Position numbers and translations under genes: made by a program. Under the pieces are notes generated by a model. It ran no database searches. It was not told where the DNA came from and saw nothing but the letters and a program-made list of their open reading frames with translations. From Selaginella moellendorffii (Eukaryota; Streptophyta; Lycopodiopsida; Selaginellales; Selaginellaceae): a stretch of 64,000 nt of DNA. Below are positions 22,690 to 33,504 of the stretch, piece by piece. Numbering within the stretch: position 1 is the first letter of the stretch; each line of letters starts with the position of its first letter. The stretch lies in NCBI RefSeq assembly GCF_000143415.4, contig NW_003314283.1, positions 1,109,734 through 1,173,733 of the forward strand. Direction: 5' to 3'.

Positions 22690-24840
22690 GTAGGGTTTAT
22701 GGAGCGTCGGTCCTTTTTGTTATGAAAAAGGATGGAACCATGAAGATGTGTATTGACTATCGGGACACTCAACAAGATCACAGTTAAAAACAATTATCCT
22801 TTGCCTCGCATTGATGACTTGTTTGACCAACTTTTAAAGGCTAAGTATTTTACGCAACTTGATTTGTGGTCCGGGTATCATAAGATACGGGTGGCAGATC
22901 AGGATGTGGAGAAAACAGCCTTTAAGACTTGGTATAGATCTTATGAGTTCCTTGTCATGCCGTTCGGGTTATGCAATGCTCTGGCAACGTTCAACACTAT
23001 GATGGATAGAATATTTGGAGATTATTTGGACACATTTGTTGTCCTATACATTGACGATGTTCTAGTCTTTAGCGAAATGTTAGAGGATCATTTGAAACAC
23101 TTGGAGCTGGTGGTTCAGAAGTTGCGTGAACACAAACTGTATACTAAGGAAAGTAAATGCGCTTTTGGACAATTGCGTGTAAACTTTCTCGGACATATAG
23201 TTGGTGGTGGCGTGATTGAGGTCGATCCAAAGAAGGTGGAAGCAATGAAGTCCTGGGAAGTTCTGACCACTGTATCAGATGTTCGTTCCTTTCTTGGTTT
23301 GGTGGGATACTATCGCAAGTTTGTCCGCAATTTTGCAAGAATTGCTCTTCCGTTAACTGAGTTGACGAAGAGTAGTATTCCGTTTCACTAGACACCATCT
23401 TGTCAACATGCTTTTGTACGGTTGAAGGAGATCTTAACTACGGTTCCTGTTCTCAGGATCCCGGATCTTGATAAACCCTTCGAAGTGCATTGTGATGCAT
23501 CTGGTTATACTATTGATGCCGTTGGAACACTAGAGACACTACTTAGGTGGACATACCAAGGTTTATACGGATAGTAACACACTAAGCTACTTTGCTACGC
23601 AGCCTAAGCTTATGCCGAAGCAGGCTCATTGGCAAGAGAAGCTTGCTATATATGATATTAAAATCATATATAAACATGGTAAAGACAATATTGTTCCAGA
23701 TGCGTTGAGTCATCAAATTCAATTCCGGGCAATATCGGCAATCAGTTTAGACTGGTTGGAGGACGTTCGGGCTTCGTATGGAAGTGATCCATTGGCGAAG
23801 GCAATCTTATGCTGTGCGGGGTTGTTGAGGCAAAGCCCTAGTAGCGAAGCAGCAAAAGTTGCTAGTCGCACTAATGCGAAGCTTCACTCCTTAGTTCAGG
23901 ATGGGCTTATATTCTATAAGCAAGAAAGATTGTATCTTCCCTGCAACAGTTGTTTCTATGGGAACATCATGATGTTCCGGCAGTGGGACATGGGGGGAAG
24001 CGAAAGACTCTGGCTTCATTGAAAAAGGGATTTTTCTGGTCTAGTATGGAAGGTGATGTAGCGGATTATGTCCGTTCTTGCCCTATATACCAGCAATGTA
24101 AGCGCAGAGCTGAGAAGCAGGCTGGAAAGTTGCAGTGCATTCTAGTACCGGCATGGCCATTTCAAAGTGTGGCACTTGATTTCATCACTTGCTTGCCAAA
24201 GTCTAAGGGTTATAATACTTTGATGGTGGTTGTGGATCGGTTGTCAAAGATTGCACACTTCATTCCAACTGTGGGAACAGTAAATGTGAAACAAGCAGCA
24301 AAGCTCTTTTTCCATGAAGTAGTGTGGGTTCGTGGTCTTCTTGAAGAGATGATCTCGGATAGAAATATGAGGTTTACGGGGAAGTTTTGGGGCACACTGT
24401 TCCAGTTGTTTGGTACCAAGTTGAAGTTTAGTATGGCTTATCATCCTCAAACTAATGGGCAGACTGAATGCGTGAATGCTCAAGTTGAGGATTATCTGCA
24501 GTACTATGTCGCGGCGGACCAACGCGACTGGGTTGAGCATTTGGATACAGCAGAAATCTGTTATAACAACACATTTCACAGCACTATTGGCTGTTCTCCA
24601 TGGGAGATGTTGCAAGGAAATGCTCGCAAAGTGCCTCAACAAATTATTGTACCAAAATCAATGTCTGAAGTGTTGGTCCCAGCTGTTGAGACTTATGCGG
24701 AGCAACTACGCCAAGGTTGGTCTAGAGCTACTGAGGCAATGGGCAAAGCTTAGGATAGGTATTGACGTGACAAGGATCAGCATCGTCAGGATGTATGGTC
24801 CATAATGGCATCTGTGAGGCTGCAATACAAGATGTAATGT
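22690..24840 (+). pseudogene. Ty3/gypsy pol fragment (RT, RNase H remnant, integrase)
   Basis: Starts within RT (KKDGTMKMCIDYR with a frame disturbance at 22,765), then LNKITVKNNYPLPRIDDL, MPFGLCNA and catalytic YIDDVLVFSE at about 23,045-23,075. The RT frame ends at TAG 23,389-23,391. RNase H is mostly deleted. A PDALSHQ-like RNase H/IN linker follows at about 23,700, then an integrase core (VVVDRLSKIAHFIPT; ISDRNMRF; YHPQTNGQTE) at 24,150-24,480. No LTRs were found on either side. The lineage differs from both the chromovirus and the 46109-51080 element; the integrase D,D,E residues look intact in this fragment. Confidence 0.82.
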
Positions 24841-24884
24841 AATATTAGAAGCCATAGGAACTCAGGAGGAATAGTATGAAAAAG

Positions 24885-25460
24885 AAATAGTTAATATTCA
24901 CTTTTAAAAGCCATGAAGAGCTGCTAGCCTTTCGTGAGTGTCAATGTTTATAGTTTGCTTGCAAGAATCAGAAAACTCTTAGTTTTCACTCGATAAAGAA
25001 GTTGCAAACAGTGGCTGGATAAAACTGTTTTCCCGACGAGCGAAGCTCGTGAGTGATCTTGACATCCATGAGCCGGTGATTGTCTTTGGAGTGAGTGATT
25101 TCGATCGAGCCTTGGATAACATCACTGTCTTCGATTACCACTGGAGGCTGGAGAAGGAAGATCAAAGAGACGCTTTGAAGCATCTGTTGTCTCCAGTGTG
25201 TTGTGTCAGTGTCACTTGGACTGTACAAACACTATCTTACTTATCCAGTTGTTGTCAACTCGACTTCCTTGTCCACTGGATTCGACGAGTTTCCCTGGAA
25301 AGACACACTAATAGAGTTAGTGAAGAGAAAAAGAGAGAGCTGGAGAGATTTTCTGATCCGCAAGAACCAAAAGTAGCCGGCAAATCCACAGAGCCTAAAG
25401 AGTGAATGTGAATCGCGACTTAACAGCATTGGAGCAACTGATCTCTTTCACAACAACAGG
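24885..25460 (-). pseudogene. PRMT10 fragment, 3' exons
   Basis: The reverse complement matches the last exons and 3' flank of the intact PRMT10 gene at 42,370-43,040. The final-exon equivalent (VIEDSDVIQGSIEITHSKDNHRLMDVKITHELRS) is readable at about 24,965-25,165, followed upstream by degraded exon 6 and exon 5 sequence to about 25,460. Introns are retained, so it is a DNA-level duplication and not a retrocopy. The N-terminal methyltransferase part is absent. Confidence 0.85.
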
Positions 25461-25469
25461 CTCGGATAT

Positions 25470-25557
25470 AAGTTTGACCATCAGGAATGCTGCCGTACCT
25501 GGATTGTACAGCAATGCTATCAAACAAGTCTTTGGCCTCGTTCATAAGTCCAGCTTT
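25470..25557 (-). pseudogene. PPR gene fragment
   Basis: Minus-strand sequence similar to 39,815-39,870, with a reading like LGRAGLVNEA, as in the conserved C-terminal part of plant PPR proteins. It is cut by the old LARD-2 copy. Very short; supported mostly by the parallel copy on the other side of the insertion. Confidence 0.45.
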
Positions 25558-27087
25558 ACCATAATACCTATTGATAAACTTGTTAAAGTGTTAAAGTTAA
25601 ATCATTAGATGATCTTATAGTTAAGCAAGGACAAAATCTTTGTGAAGTTAAAGAATATAGTTTTTAGTTCAAAGTGTTAATTTAAATTATTGGTAATGGT
25701 GTGGCTTGGTCAAGGTGATCAAGTGGGAAAGATACATAAAGAAAATAAACTACAACAATATAATGGTATTATAAGTTCAAAACAATAGTCTCTAAGGAAG
25801 GACCCATGGGTGGGTCTCAAGGTTAAGCCATCCCATAACATAAAATATTGGAAAGACTTATTAAGGGTGAATACCTTTTGGACTTAGCAAAATAAAGCAT
25901 TTGTTATGGAATTAAAAGGATACTTCAAGGATGGAGGTAGTGATCCTACGTTATTTAGTGCAACGATCAAAAGATAGGAGCAAAAAACTAATGGCTAAGA
26001 TTAAGTTATGGAAATCATTGGAAGGAATCTAAATGGCAAAGTTATGCAAAAAACACTCATATATTAGATGTTAATAAATTATGGGAAAGGAAATATGTTT
26101 CTAATGATGGATTCCCAAATGCTTCAATTTAACAAAAGTGAAATCTCTAAGGAAGGGAGAGGCAAGGTAACCAAACGATAGGGCCGTGGATAGCCTTAAC
26201 ACAAATTATAGATAAGTGGAACTTAGTGCCTAAAGTGGCATGAAATAAAAGAAAAGATGATAGTGCCCTCAAGTAAAGAACTTTATAAAATGGGGAAGTG
26301 GAGTTTGCACAACATGTACAATGCAAGGTGTAGAGAACACTTAGGAAATTGACTTCAAAAAGTCAAAATTAAAAGTTTTAAAGTGTGATATTTATGTTGA
26401 TGGAAGCTAAAACTACTTGGGTATGAGTAGCTAGATTGAGATAGAGAAGGTGTTTTTAATAGGTTTAACAAAAACTAAACCAAATAAAGGGAAAGAACCA
26501 TTATAAATGGTATAATGAGTCTCTAAGTTCGGGAGATTATTCTCCTTATAGGAGGGGAAAGGCATGATGAGCCTTCAATGTCAAACTATTGATAAATATT
26601 AGTTTGGTGCTAAAAAAATGGTAGTTTATGATAGAGTTACTTTGTAAAATGGTTTATTGTTCAATGAGGATATTAAACTTCGTCTATGGGTAGTGGAATT
26701 GTGAGACACAAATCCCTGAGCCCCAAAGTGGAGCATAAAGGGTGTTATATGGTGGTGGTTAAAGTGGAAGTCTAACAAACATAATATATTTGGACTAAAG
26801 GCTTTAACTTGGAAAGTCGAGAGTGGGAGTGGAACTTCGAATGAAGTGCTTGAGGGATGAGTATGAAGCAATTGGTGATTGAGTCTCTAAAAAGGGACAC
26901 CAAAAAGACTAAAGTATAGCAAGTGTCATGACACATGAAAGTGTCAGGAACAAGTCCAAGAAGGAGTCTGAGATGGAGTCCAAGATGGAGTCTGATATGC
27001 ACTTAGGATAGAGTTCGAGATGGACCCAAGATGGAGTCTGAGATAAAGTCCAAGATGGACTTGAGATAAAGTCTGAGATGGACCCGA
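25558..27087 (+). mobile_element. Old LARD-2 relic
   Basis: 25,558-26,693 is a decayed match of LARD-2 internal sequence (36,396-37,525). 26,694-27,087 is the beginning of an LTR (TGTGAGACAC at 26,694) running into its GAGATGGA array. The intact LARD-2 is inserted in this array. A short remainder lies at 39,232-39,275. Confidence 0.8.
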
Positions 27088-27316
27088 TGTGAGACACAAA
27101 ATCCCTAGGCCCCAAAGTGGAGCCGGAAGGGTGCCACAAGGTAGTGGCCGAAGCGAAAGCCAAACGAGTGTAACACGTTTGGATTAAAAGCTCCGACTTG
27201 AAAGGTCGAGAGCGGGAGTGGAACTCCCAACAAAGTGCTCGAGGAATGAGCACGAAGCGAGCAATAAGCAAGGCTCTAAAAAAGGGACCCAAAAGGATCA
27301 ACACATGACACGTGGA
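27088..27316 (+). repeat. LARD-2 5' LTR, first part
   Basis: Begins TGTGAGACAC, matches 37526-37755 of the 3' LTR, and stops at the chromovirus insertion (target GTGGA). Confidence 0.88.
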
Positions 27317-27677
27317 TGTCAGGAATCCCCCAATTCTTGCCACATTCTTGACTCTCACCGGATTCCTGACCTGCAGACCACATTCCTGACTCTCGAGACA
27401 CTTCCCTATTCCTGACTCTCGAGACACTTCCCGATTCTTGAGTCTCGAGCCACATTCCTGATGATGATGTGGCGCCTCCTCGACCTCAGCGATATTTAGG
27501 CCGTCCTCGATCCAAGAGTGGTGGAGCTTCATCAACCTATAGTATATATAGGTTAGCCTTGTTCCATTTCTCCACAATCTGAATCAACGCCAGTCTAAGG
27601 CCTTTTCTTTGTTTCCACTAGTTTTTCTCTTTGTCTTTTTGCATTTTCCAGTCTTGATCTTGTCAGGGGTCTTGACA
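27317..27677 (+). repeat. Copy C 5' LTR
   Basis: TGTCAGG...CTTGACA. TATA-like TATATATA at 27543-27550, putative RNA start near 27572, two 27-bp repeat units near 27385-27450. Confidence 0.9.
27573..27587 (+). promoter_or_regulatory. Putative transcript 5' end complementary to the PBS
   Basis: CACAATCTGAATCAA lies 30 bp after the TATA start (27543) and is the exact reverse complement of 27680-27694. In Tf1 and sushi elements the first bases of the RNA fold onto the primer site and act as primer after cleavage. Confidence 0.72.
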
Positions 27678-27679
27678 AT

Positions 27680-27694
27680 TTGATTCAGATTGTG
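27680..27694 (+). other. Self-complementary primer-binding site, copy C
   Basis: TTGATTCAGATTGTG, two bases after the LTR. It does not start with TGG, so a tRNA 3' CCA end cannot pair there in the usual way. It is conserved exactly in copy A. Confidence 0.78.
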
Positions 27695-27775
27695 TTTTTT
27701 CGTTTTTTGATTTAGCTCGTTTTAATTGTTTGATTACCTTTGCCTTTTTTCCCCCTTTTTTCTTTCTTCTTGCCA

Positions 27776-28747
27776 ATGGAGTCTCCAAGCCATCCTGATT
27801 TCTTTGCTGAAGTCCTTGCAAAAATCCAGTCTGAGAATACCGAGCTGAAGGCGACCCTTCTTCGCATGCAGCAGGAGCTTGCTTCACTTTCGGCTTAAGG
27901 ATCCAGCAAAGTTCCTGAACCGAATGTGAGCTTCCCGGCGAAATTTTCAGGCAAGCGTTCGGAGCTTCGCGGATTCCTGAACCAAATGGAGTTGATCTTC
28001 GCACTTCAACATCGGCGGTACCCCACTCCCGAGTCTCAAATCAGCGCGATTGGGACGTTGCTCAAAGGTGCAGCTTTGTCATGGTTTTCTCCTCTTCTGG
28101 AGAAGAGCATGAAAGGGGTCGTGGTTCCGGAGCTGATGGATCTTCAATTGTTCAAAGAGAAGCTCGAAGCATGTTTTGGCGAGACGGATCGGGTTCAGGC
28201 TGCTACCACAAAGATGAGACGTCTCTCTCAGGGGTCTCGTCCTACCTCGATCTACGTTGCAGAGTTCCAACTCCTTGCTTTGGACACTCAGTGGGATGAG
28301 CAGGCCCTAATTGACCAATTTCGTTTCGGCCTCAACAATGGTGTCAAGGATTTGTTGCTCACCATGGAGGATCCCAAGGACCTGTCGGACGCCATTAACA
28401 AAGCTGTTCGATGTGACAATCGTCTCTTTGAACGTCGTTAGGAAAGTCGCCGCGCCGCTGTTTTTCCGTCCCAGACTCAGGAATCCCAGCTTGAGTCTTC
28501 GGGGCATACTCTTGAACCTACTGCTCCGGTTCCGATGGATATTTCTGGTACTCCCCGACTCATTAGAGGGAAGTTGAGTCCTGCTGAGAAGCAATGTCGA
28601 ATATCTCATAATCTTTGCCTCTATTGTGCTGATCCTAATCACAAAGCAGCTGTATGTCCCAAGAAGCCTCCTCGACTGCTTGAGTTCACTCTGCCTCAAA
28701 GTCTACCTCTATTGCAGTCGGGAAACGACCCTGTCCAAACAGAGTAA
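27776..28747 (+). pseudogene. Copy C gag
   Basis: ATG at 27776. TAA at codon 41 (27896, where copy A has CAA), TAG at 28439 (copy A has CAG), natural stop TAA at 28745. The zinc knuckle CLYCADPNHKAAVC is near 28,617-28,660. The N-terminal MESPSHPDFFAEVLAKIQ segment, interrupted in copy A, is intact here. Confidence 0.88.
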
Positions 28748-28764
28748 GAGCTGTCTGTTTGGAC
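28720..28764 (+). promoter_or_regulatory. -1 frameshift signal: heptamer plus 11-bp stem-loop
   Basis: GGGAAAC at 28720-28726 in gag register G GGA AAC, then a 6-nt spacer. A perfect 11-bp stem follows (GTCCAAACAGA at 28733-28743 and TCTGTTTGGAC at 28754-28764) around a 10-nt loop that contains the gag stop. Pol continues in the -1 frame. This is the standard arrangement of a retroviral-type programmed frameshift. Confidence 0.8.
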
Positions 28765-31700
28765 TCCCCGAAAAAAAATCACTTTTCTTCTTTATCAAGC
28801 TCCTCACCACCTTTCATCAAAGCCACCACCAATTCCCGCAACTTCTGCGTCCCATGTCTCCTTTCTTTCACCGGACAATCAGGACTCAAGGCTTTGGCGC
28901 TACTGGACTCGGGTGCAACTTCCTGCTTCATGGACACGGACTTTGCTACCTGACATCACGTTCCTCTTTCTCCTACCATACGGGATTTGAGGGTTGAAGG
29001 CATCGGCGGGCATTTTGTGTCTTCATCTTCTAGACTTAGGGAAACGTTGCCCGTTCGAGTACACATCGGGTCCACCGTCACCGATATCGCCTTCAACATC
29101 ATCAACAGCAAGTCCTCTGTGGTGCTCGGTCTTCCTTGGTTCCAACTACATCAGCCTCAAATCTGTTGGAAGGAATTACAGCTCATCTCTCCCATGGCTT
29201 CCCCTGCTGTTCATCGAGTCCGAATCAGGAAAAGTTCCCTAAACTCAAATCGGGGTTCTGTTCCTGACTCTACAAAGTTTTCACCCTCTTCTTTTTCCTC
29301 TCTTCCATCTTACACTGGACCGTATCCTCGTCTCATCATTCCATTTAGTCGTACGCCTCCTCCTATCTCCACAATCACTATGAGGAGCATGACGAACATG
29401 TACGCAAGGTGCTAGCGAAGCTGCGAGAACACGGCCTATACGCGAAGCTTGAGAAATGTTCCTTTGATCAATAGTCTGTGGAGTTCCTTGGGTACATTGT
29501 CACTCTTCAGGGTATCATGATGGATCTTGCCAAAGTCAAGACTATTCTCGAATGGGAGCCTCCACAATCAATGTCGAACGTTCAAGTTTTCCTTGGCTTC
29601 GCCAACTTCTACCGCAAATTCATTGATCACTACTCTGACATTGTCCTTCCTCTCACACATCTCACTCGCAAGGATGTTCCCTTCTCTTGGTCTGCTGCTG
29701 CCCAGCAGGCCTTCGACACACTCAAGGCGGCCTTCAGTTCTACTCCTGTCTTGATCCATGCTGATTCTTCACAACCTTTCTTCATCGAGGCTGACGCCTC
29801 CGACTTTGCCATTGGTGCTGTGCTATCTCAACTCGGAGCGGATCATGAACTTCATCCGGTCACTTTCCATTCTCGGAAATTCCAGCCTGCAGAGATCAAT
29901 TATGAAATCCACGACAAGGAGCTCCTTGCCATCGTGGATTCCTTTGGAGAGTGGCGCCGTTTCTTGGAATGGGCGGACCATCAAACAATAGTCTGGACGG
30001 ATCACAAAAATCTCGAGTACTTTGCCACTTCCCGAGTTTTGAGCCGTCGTCAAGCAAGGTGGGCACAATTCCTGAGTCGGTTTGACTTTGTTATCAAGTA
30101 CAGACCGGGAAAGTTTCAAGGCCTTCCTAATGCTCTTTCAAGGCGCTTCTATCTCAGTCTCAGGCCTGGTAATCCTGCCTTCGATCAACAGGATCAAGTT
30201 ATCCTCAGTCCTGATCGGCTTCAAGTTATGGCAATTTCCTTGGCCCCTTAGGACTCCTCCTTGATGGATGCGATCAGAAACGAGCTCCAATCTGATGACC
30301 TCGCCAGTGATATTTTCACCCATCTTCAGGCTGGACACCCAGTGACTCCCGACTGCCGGCAATTTGACGAGTTCGAGTTCTTAGATGGCTTATTGTATCG
30401 TGGGGAGTAGCTTTACGTTCCTGAAGGTGATGCTCGAAGGTTGGTCCTGATGGCATGCCACGATAGCCCGACTGCTGGTCATTTCGGCATTGCGAAAACC
30501 TATGAGCTAGTTGCACGGGACTTTTGGTGGCCTCACATGGACGACTACATCAAAGCTTTTGTTACCTCCTGTGACATTTGTGCCCGGAATAAGGTACCTC
30601 GCCACCTTCCTTCAGGTTTGCTTCGTTCCCTCCGGGTCCCTTCAGGTCTTTGGGAATCCATCTCCATGGATTTCTTGAGTGATCTTCCGAGTTCTGGAGG
30701 CTTCAACAGTATTTTAGTCGTGGTGGATCGTTTCACAAAGATGGCGCACTTCTTGCCGTGTACCAAGGAATTTTCGGGCGAGGACATGGCAAAACTGGTA
30801 TTCAGGGAAATTTTCCGACTTCATGGGATTCCTACAGATGTGGTTTCGGATTGGGAGCCTCAGTTCATCTCTCATTTCTGGCAACGGTTTTTGCAGCTGC
30901 TTGGAGTGAAGGCCAACCTCTCTTCGGCATATCATCCTCAAACTAATGGACAGTCCGAGCGAACGATTCAGACGTTGGAACAATTCTTGAGGTGCTTCAT
31001 CAACTATCATCAGGATAACTGGTTCGATATCCTTCCCCTTGCTGAGTTCTCCTATAACAACTCTGTTCACTCCTCTCTTCGAGTTTCCCCCTTCTTTGCG
31101 AACTCTGGCCGAAATCCCCGATTCAATCTCTCACTTCCTTCTCCATCTGAATCCTCTCATTCAAATCCCCACTCTGAGGCATTTATCTCCAACCTCCAGG
31201 AAATCCACAACTCCATCTCCTTCCACCTCCATCGTGCTCAGGAATCTCACAAAACATTTGCCAATGTCCATCGTCAGGATTGTCCCCCTTACAATATCGG
31301 GGATAAAGTCTGGCTCCTTAGGTGAAATATCTCCACCACCAGGCCCTGTCCAAAACTCAATTTCAAACGCCTTGGTCCTTTCCCTATCACTACCATCATT
31401 AATCCTGTCACTTATCACCTTGCACTTCCCTCCTCATATCAAATTCACCTCGTTTTTCACTCCTCTCTCCTTGAGCCTTATATTCCCAATCCTATTCCAA
31501 ATCGGGTCATTCCTCCGCCTCTGCCAGTGCAGCTCGAGGATGGGTCTGAGTACGAGGTTCAGGACATCCTTGATTCCAAGATTTCACGGTCTAAACTCTA
31601 CTATCTGGTCGACTGGAAAGGTTACGGACTTGAGGAACGCACTTGGGAACCTGCGGACAACCTGATTCATTCTCCTGACCTTGTTCAGGACTTCCACCGC

Positions 31701-31811
31701 CACTATCCTTCTCGTCCCAGTCCTCATTCTTTTTCTCCATCTCCCATCCCTCGCCGCTCATCTCATCCTCCTCTTCGTTCTCGTTCACATCCTCGTTCCA
31801 CTCGTTCTTAA
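28721..31811 (+). pseudogene. Copy C pol, RT deleted
   Basis: The protease (LLDSGATSCFMD) is at about 28,900, followed by a frame disturbance near 28,950-28,980. The linker follows, then a junction at about 29,382 where some 660 bp containing most of RT are missing. The RT C-terminus and thumb are at 29,478-29,700, RNase H (IEADASDF) near 29,790, integrase HHCC (CHDSPTAGHFG; CDIC) at 30,460-30,580, core (VVVDRFTKMAHF; YHPQTNGQSE) at 30,715-30,960, and the chromodomain at 31,527-31,720. Premature TAG codons are at 29,473, 30,249 and 30,408 and a TGA is at 31,323. The stop is at 31,809. Confidence 0.88.
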
Positions 31812-31822
31812 GGAGGGGGTGC

Positions 31823-32183
31823 TGTCAGGAATCCCCTAATTCTTGCCACATTCCTAACTCTCGCCGGATTCCTGACCTGCAGACCACATTCCTGACTCTC
31901 GAGACACTTCCCTATTCCTGACTCTCGAGACACTTCCCGATTCCTGAGTCTCGAGCCACATTCCTAATGATGATGTGGCACCTCCTCGACTTCAGCTATA
32001 TTTAAGCCGTCCTCGATCCAAGAGTGGTGGAGCTTCATCAACCTATAGTATATATAGGTTAGCCTTGTTCCATTTCTCCACAATTTGAATCAACGCCAGT
32101 TTAAGGCCTCTTCTTTGTTTCCACTAGCTTTTCTCTTTGTCTTTTTGCATTTTCCAGTCTTGATCTTGTCAGGGGTTTTGACA
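31823..32183 (+). repeat. Copy C 3' LTR
   Basis: A 361-bp LTR that differs from the 5' LTR at roughly a dozen positions. The polypurine tract AAGGAGGGGGTGC directly precedes it (31810-31822). Confidence 0.9.
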
Positions 32184-32188
32184 GTGAA

Positions 32189-33490
32189 AGTGTCCGAGAT
32201 GAACTTGAGATGGAGTCTGAGATGGAGTCCGAGATGGGGTCCGAGATGGAGTCCTAGATGGACCGAGACGGAGTCCGAGATGGATCCGAGATGGAGTCCA
32301 AGATGGACTCCAAGATGGACCGAGACGGAATCCAAGATGGAGTCCGAGATGGACCCGAGATGGAATCCGAGATGGAGTCCAAGGTCAAGACCGAGATTGG
32401 GACCGAGACTGAGACTGAGACCGAGGCCAGGAATGAGGCCGAGGCCGAGGCCGAGACCGAGCCCGAACCCGAGTCCGAGTTGGAGTCCTGAGTTCGAGTC
32501 TGAGAGGGTGAAAGCCCAAAGCGTTCGTCTCCCAGACCCTGGGGGGTTTGGTGAGCTCCAAAAGTATAGTAGGGGGGAGGACTACAGTGGAGCCAGTTTG
32601 GCTAGGAAAGGCCAGTTTGGCCTAGGAAGGCTGTTCCCAATGTTGGGTGATGAGCTGCCCACTGGGAAGTCCAAGACTAAAGTGAACACGGACCGACAAG
32701 CGGGGTAGCTTGGTGAAGTGTTCAAGAGCCGGCTTTAGTTCCCCTGGGAGATCAATTGGCCAATGCTCCCAGTCCAAGTGTGGGTGGCACTACCTACTTG
32801 GATACCTAGTGTGGCTCAACGGAACCTCACTCTAAGCCCACGGCTAGAGCACCCAAAGGCGGAAGGTGGGGAGAGTACCCACGAGGCCTATGGTATTCCG
32901 AAATGTTGCCCCAAGGTCTTAAACTGTGAAAAGGAAAAGGAGCCGTCCTATAGTGTAGAGACCAAGGATGCAATCATGTGAGGAGGAAGTCCCAGACGAC
33001 CGTGGGACTTAGTGGTTGGGCCTGTGAGCCTTGATCCAGTGGCAGTGTTGGCGAACACGGCTATGGGCAAAAAGGGACTTGGTGGAGACCGGAAAAGGGA
33101 TGTTGGGGAAGGCTATTCCCTATGTCTGTGTGCATCCTAAGGACGCTAAAGAGTGGATTTGGGATGATCACTCATGGACGGATGGCCTAGTCTTTGAGAA
33201 ACGGGACTGTAATGTAGGTGGTGTCAGACCACTGGTGTGACCAAGGTGATTGGGCATGGCCTCAACGTAATGGGCTGATATGTCGGTGGTACCTTGGGGT
33301 GTCGATCATGGGATCGGATACGTAGAGCACTTGGACCAAGTGCAAAAGTTGAGTGGCATGGATGCCATTCTTGGGGCTGGCAAGCCCCAAGTTCGGTATT
33401 GGACTTATGGAGGTTGTGAATGAGACTCCTCCAAGTGGTCGGAGGTATGGTTAAGTGACTAAAGTAGAATGGAAAATTTAGTTGCTTACA
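32189..33490 (+). repeat. LARD-2 5' LTR, second part
   Basis: Continues the LTR after the chromovirus. GAGATGGAGTCC-type arrays occupy 32,190-32,490, followed by the unique LTR portion, and the LTR ends GCTTACA. Matches 37,750-39,231 with a shorter repeat array. Confidence 0.88.
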
Positions 33491-33493
33491 ATT

Positions 33494-33504
33494 TGGTATC
33501 AGAG
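33494..33504 (+). other. LARD-2 primer-binding site
   Basis: TGGTATCAGAG three bases after the LTR end, initiator tRNA-Met type. Confidence 0.85.

Larger units (their letters stand above)
27317..32183 (+). mobile_element. Chromovirus copy C
   Basis: 361-bp LTRs at both ends (27317-27677 and 31823-32183), target duplication GTGGA/GTGAA, self-complementary primer site, gag, frameshift signal, pol with chromodomain, and polypurine tract. A deletion of about 660 bp in pol removes the RT fingers and palm including YLDD, so this copy could not reverse transcribe itself even without its nonsense codons. Confidence 0.93.

Noticed and set aside
27317-32183. Copy C as an active element
   Set aside because: Its frame has several nonsense codons and the RT active site is deleted.
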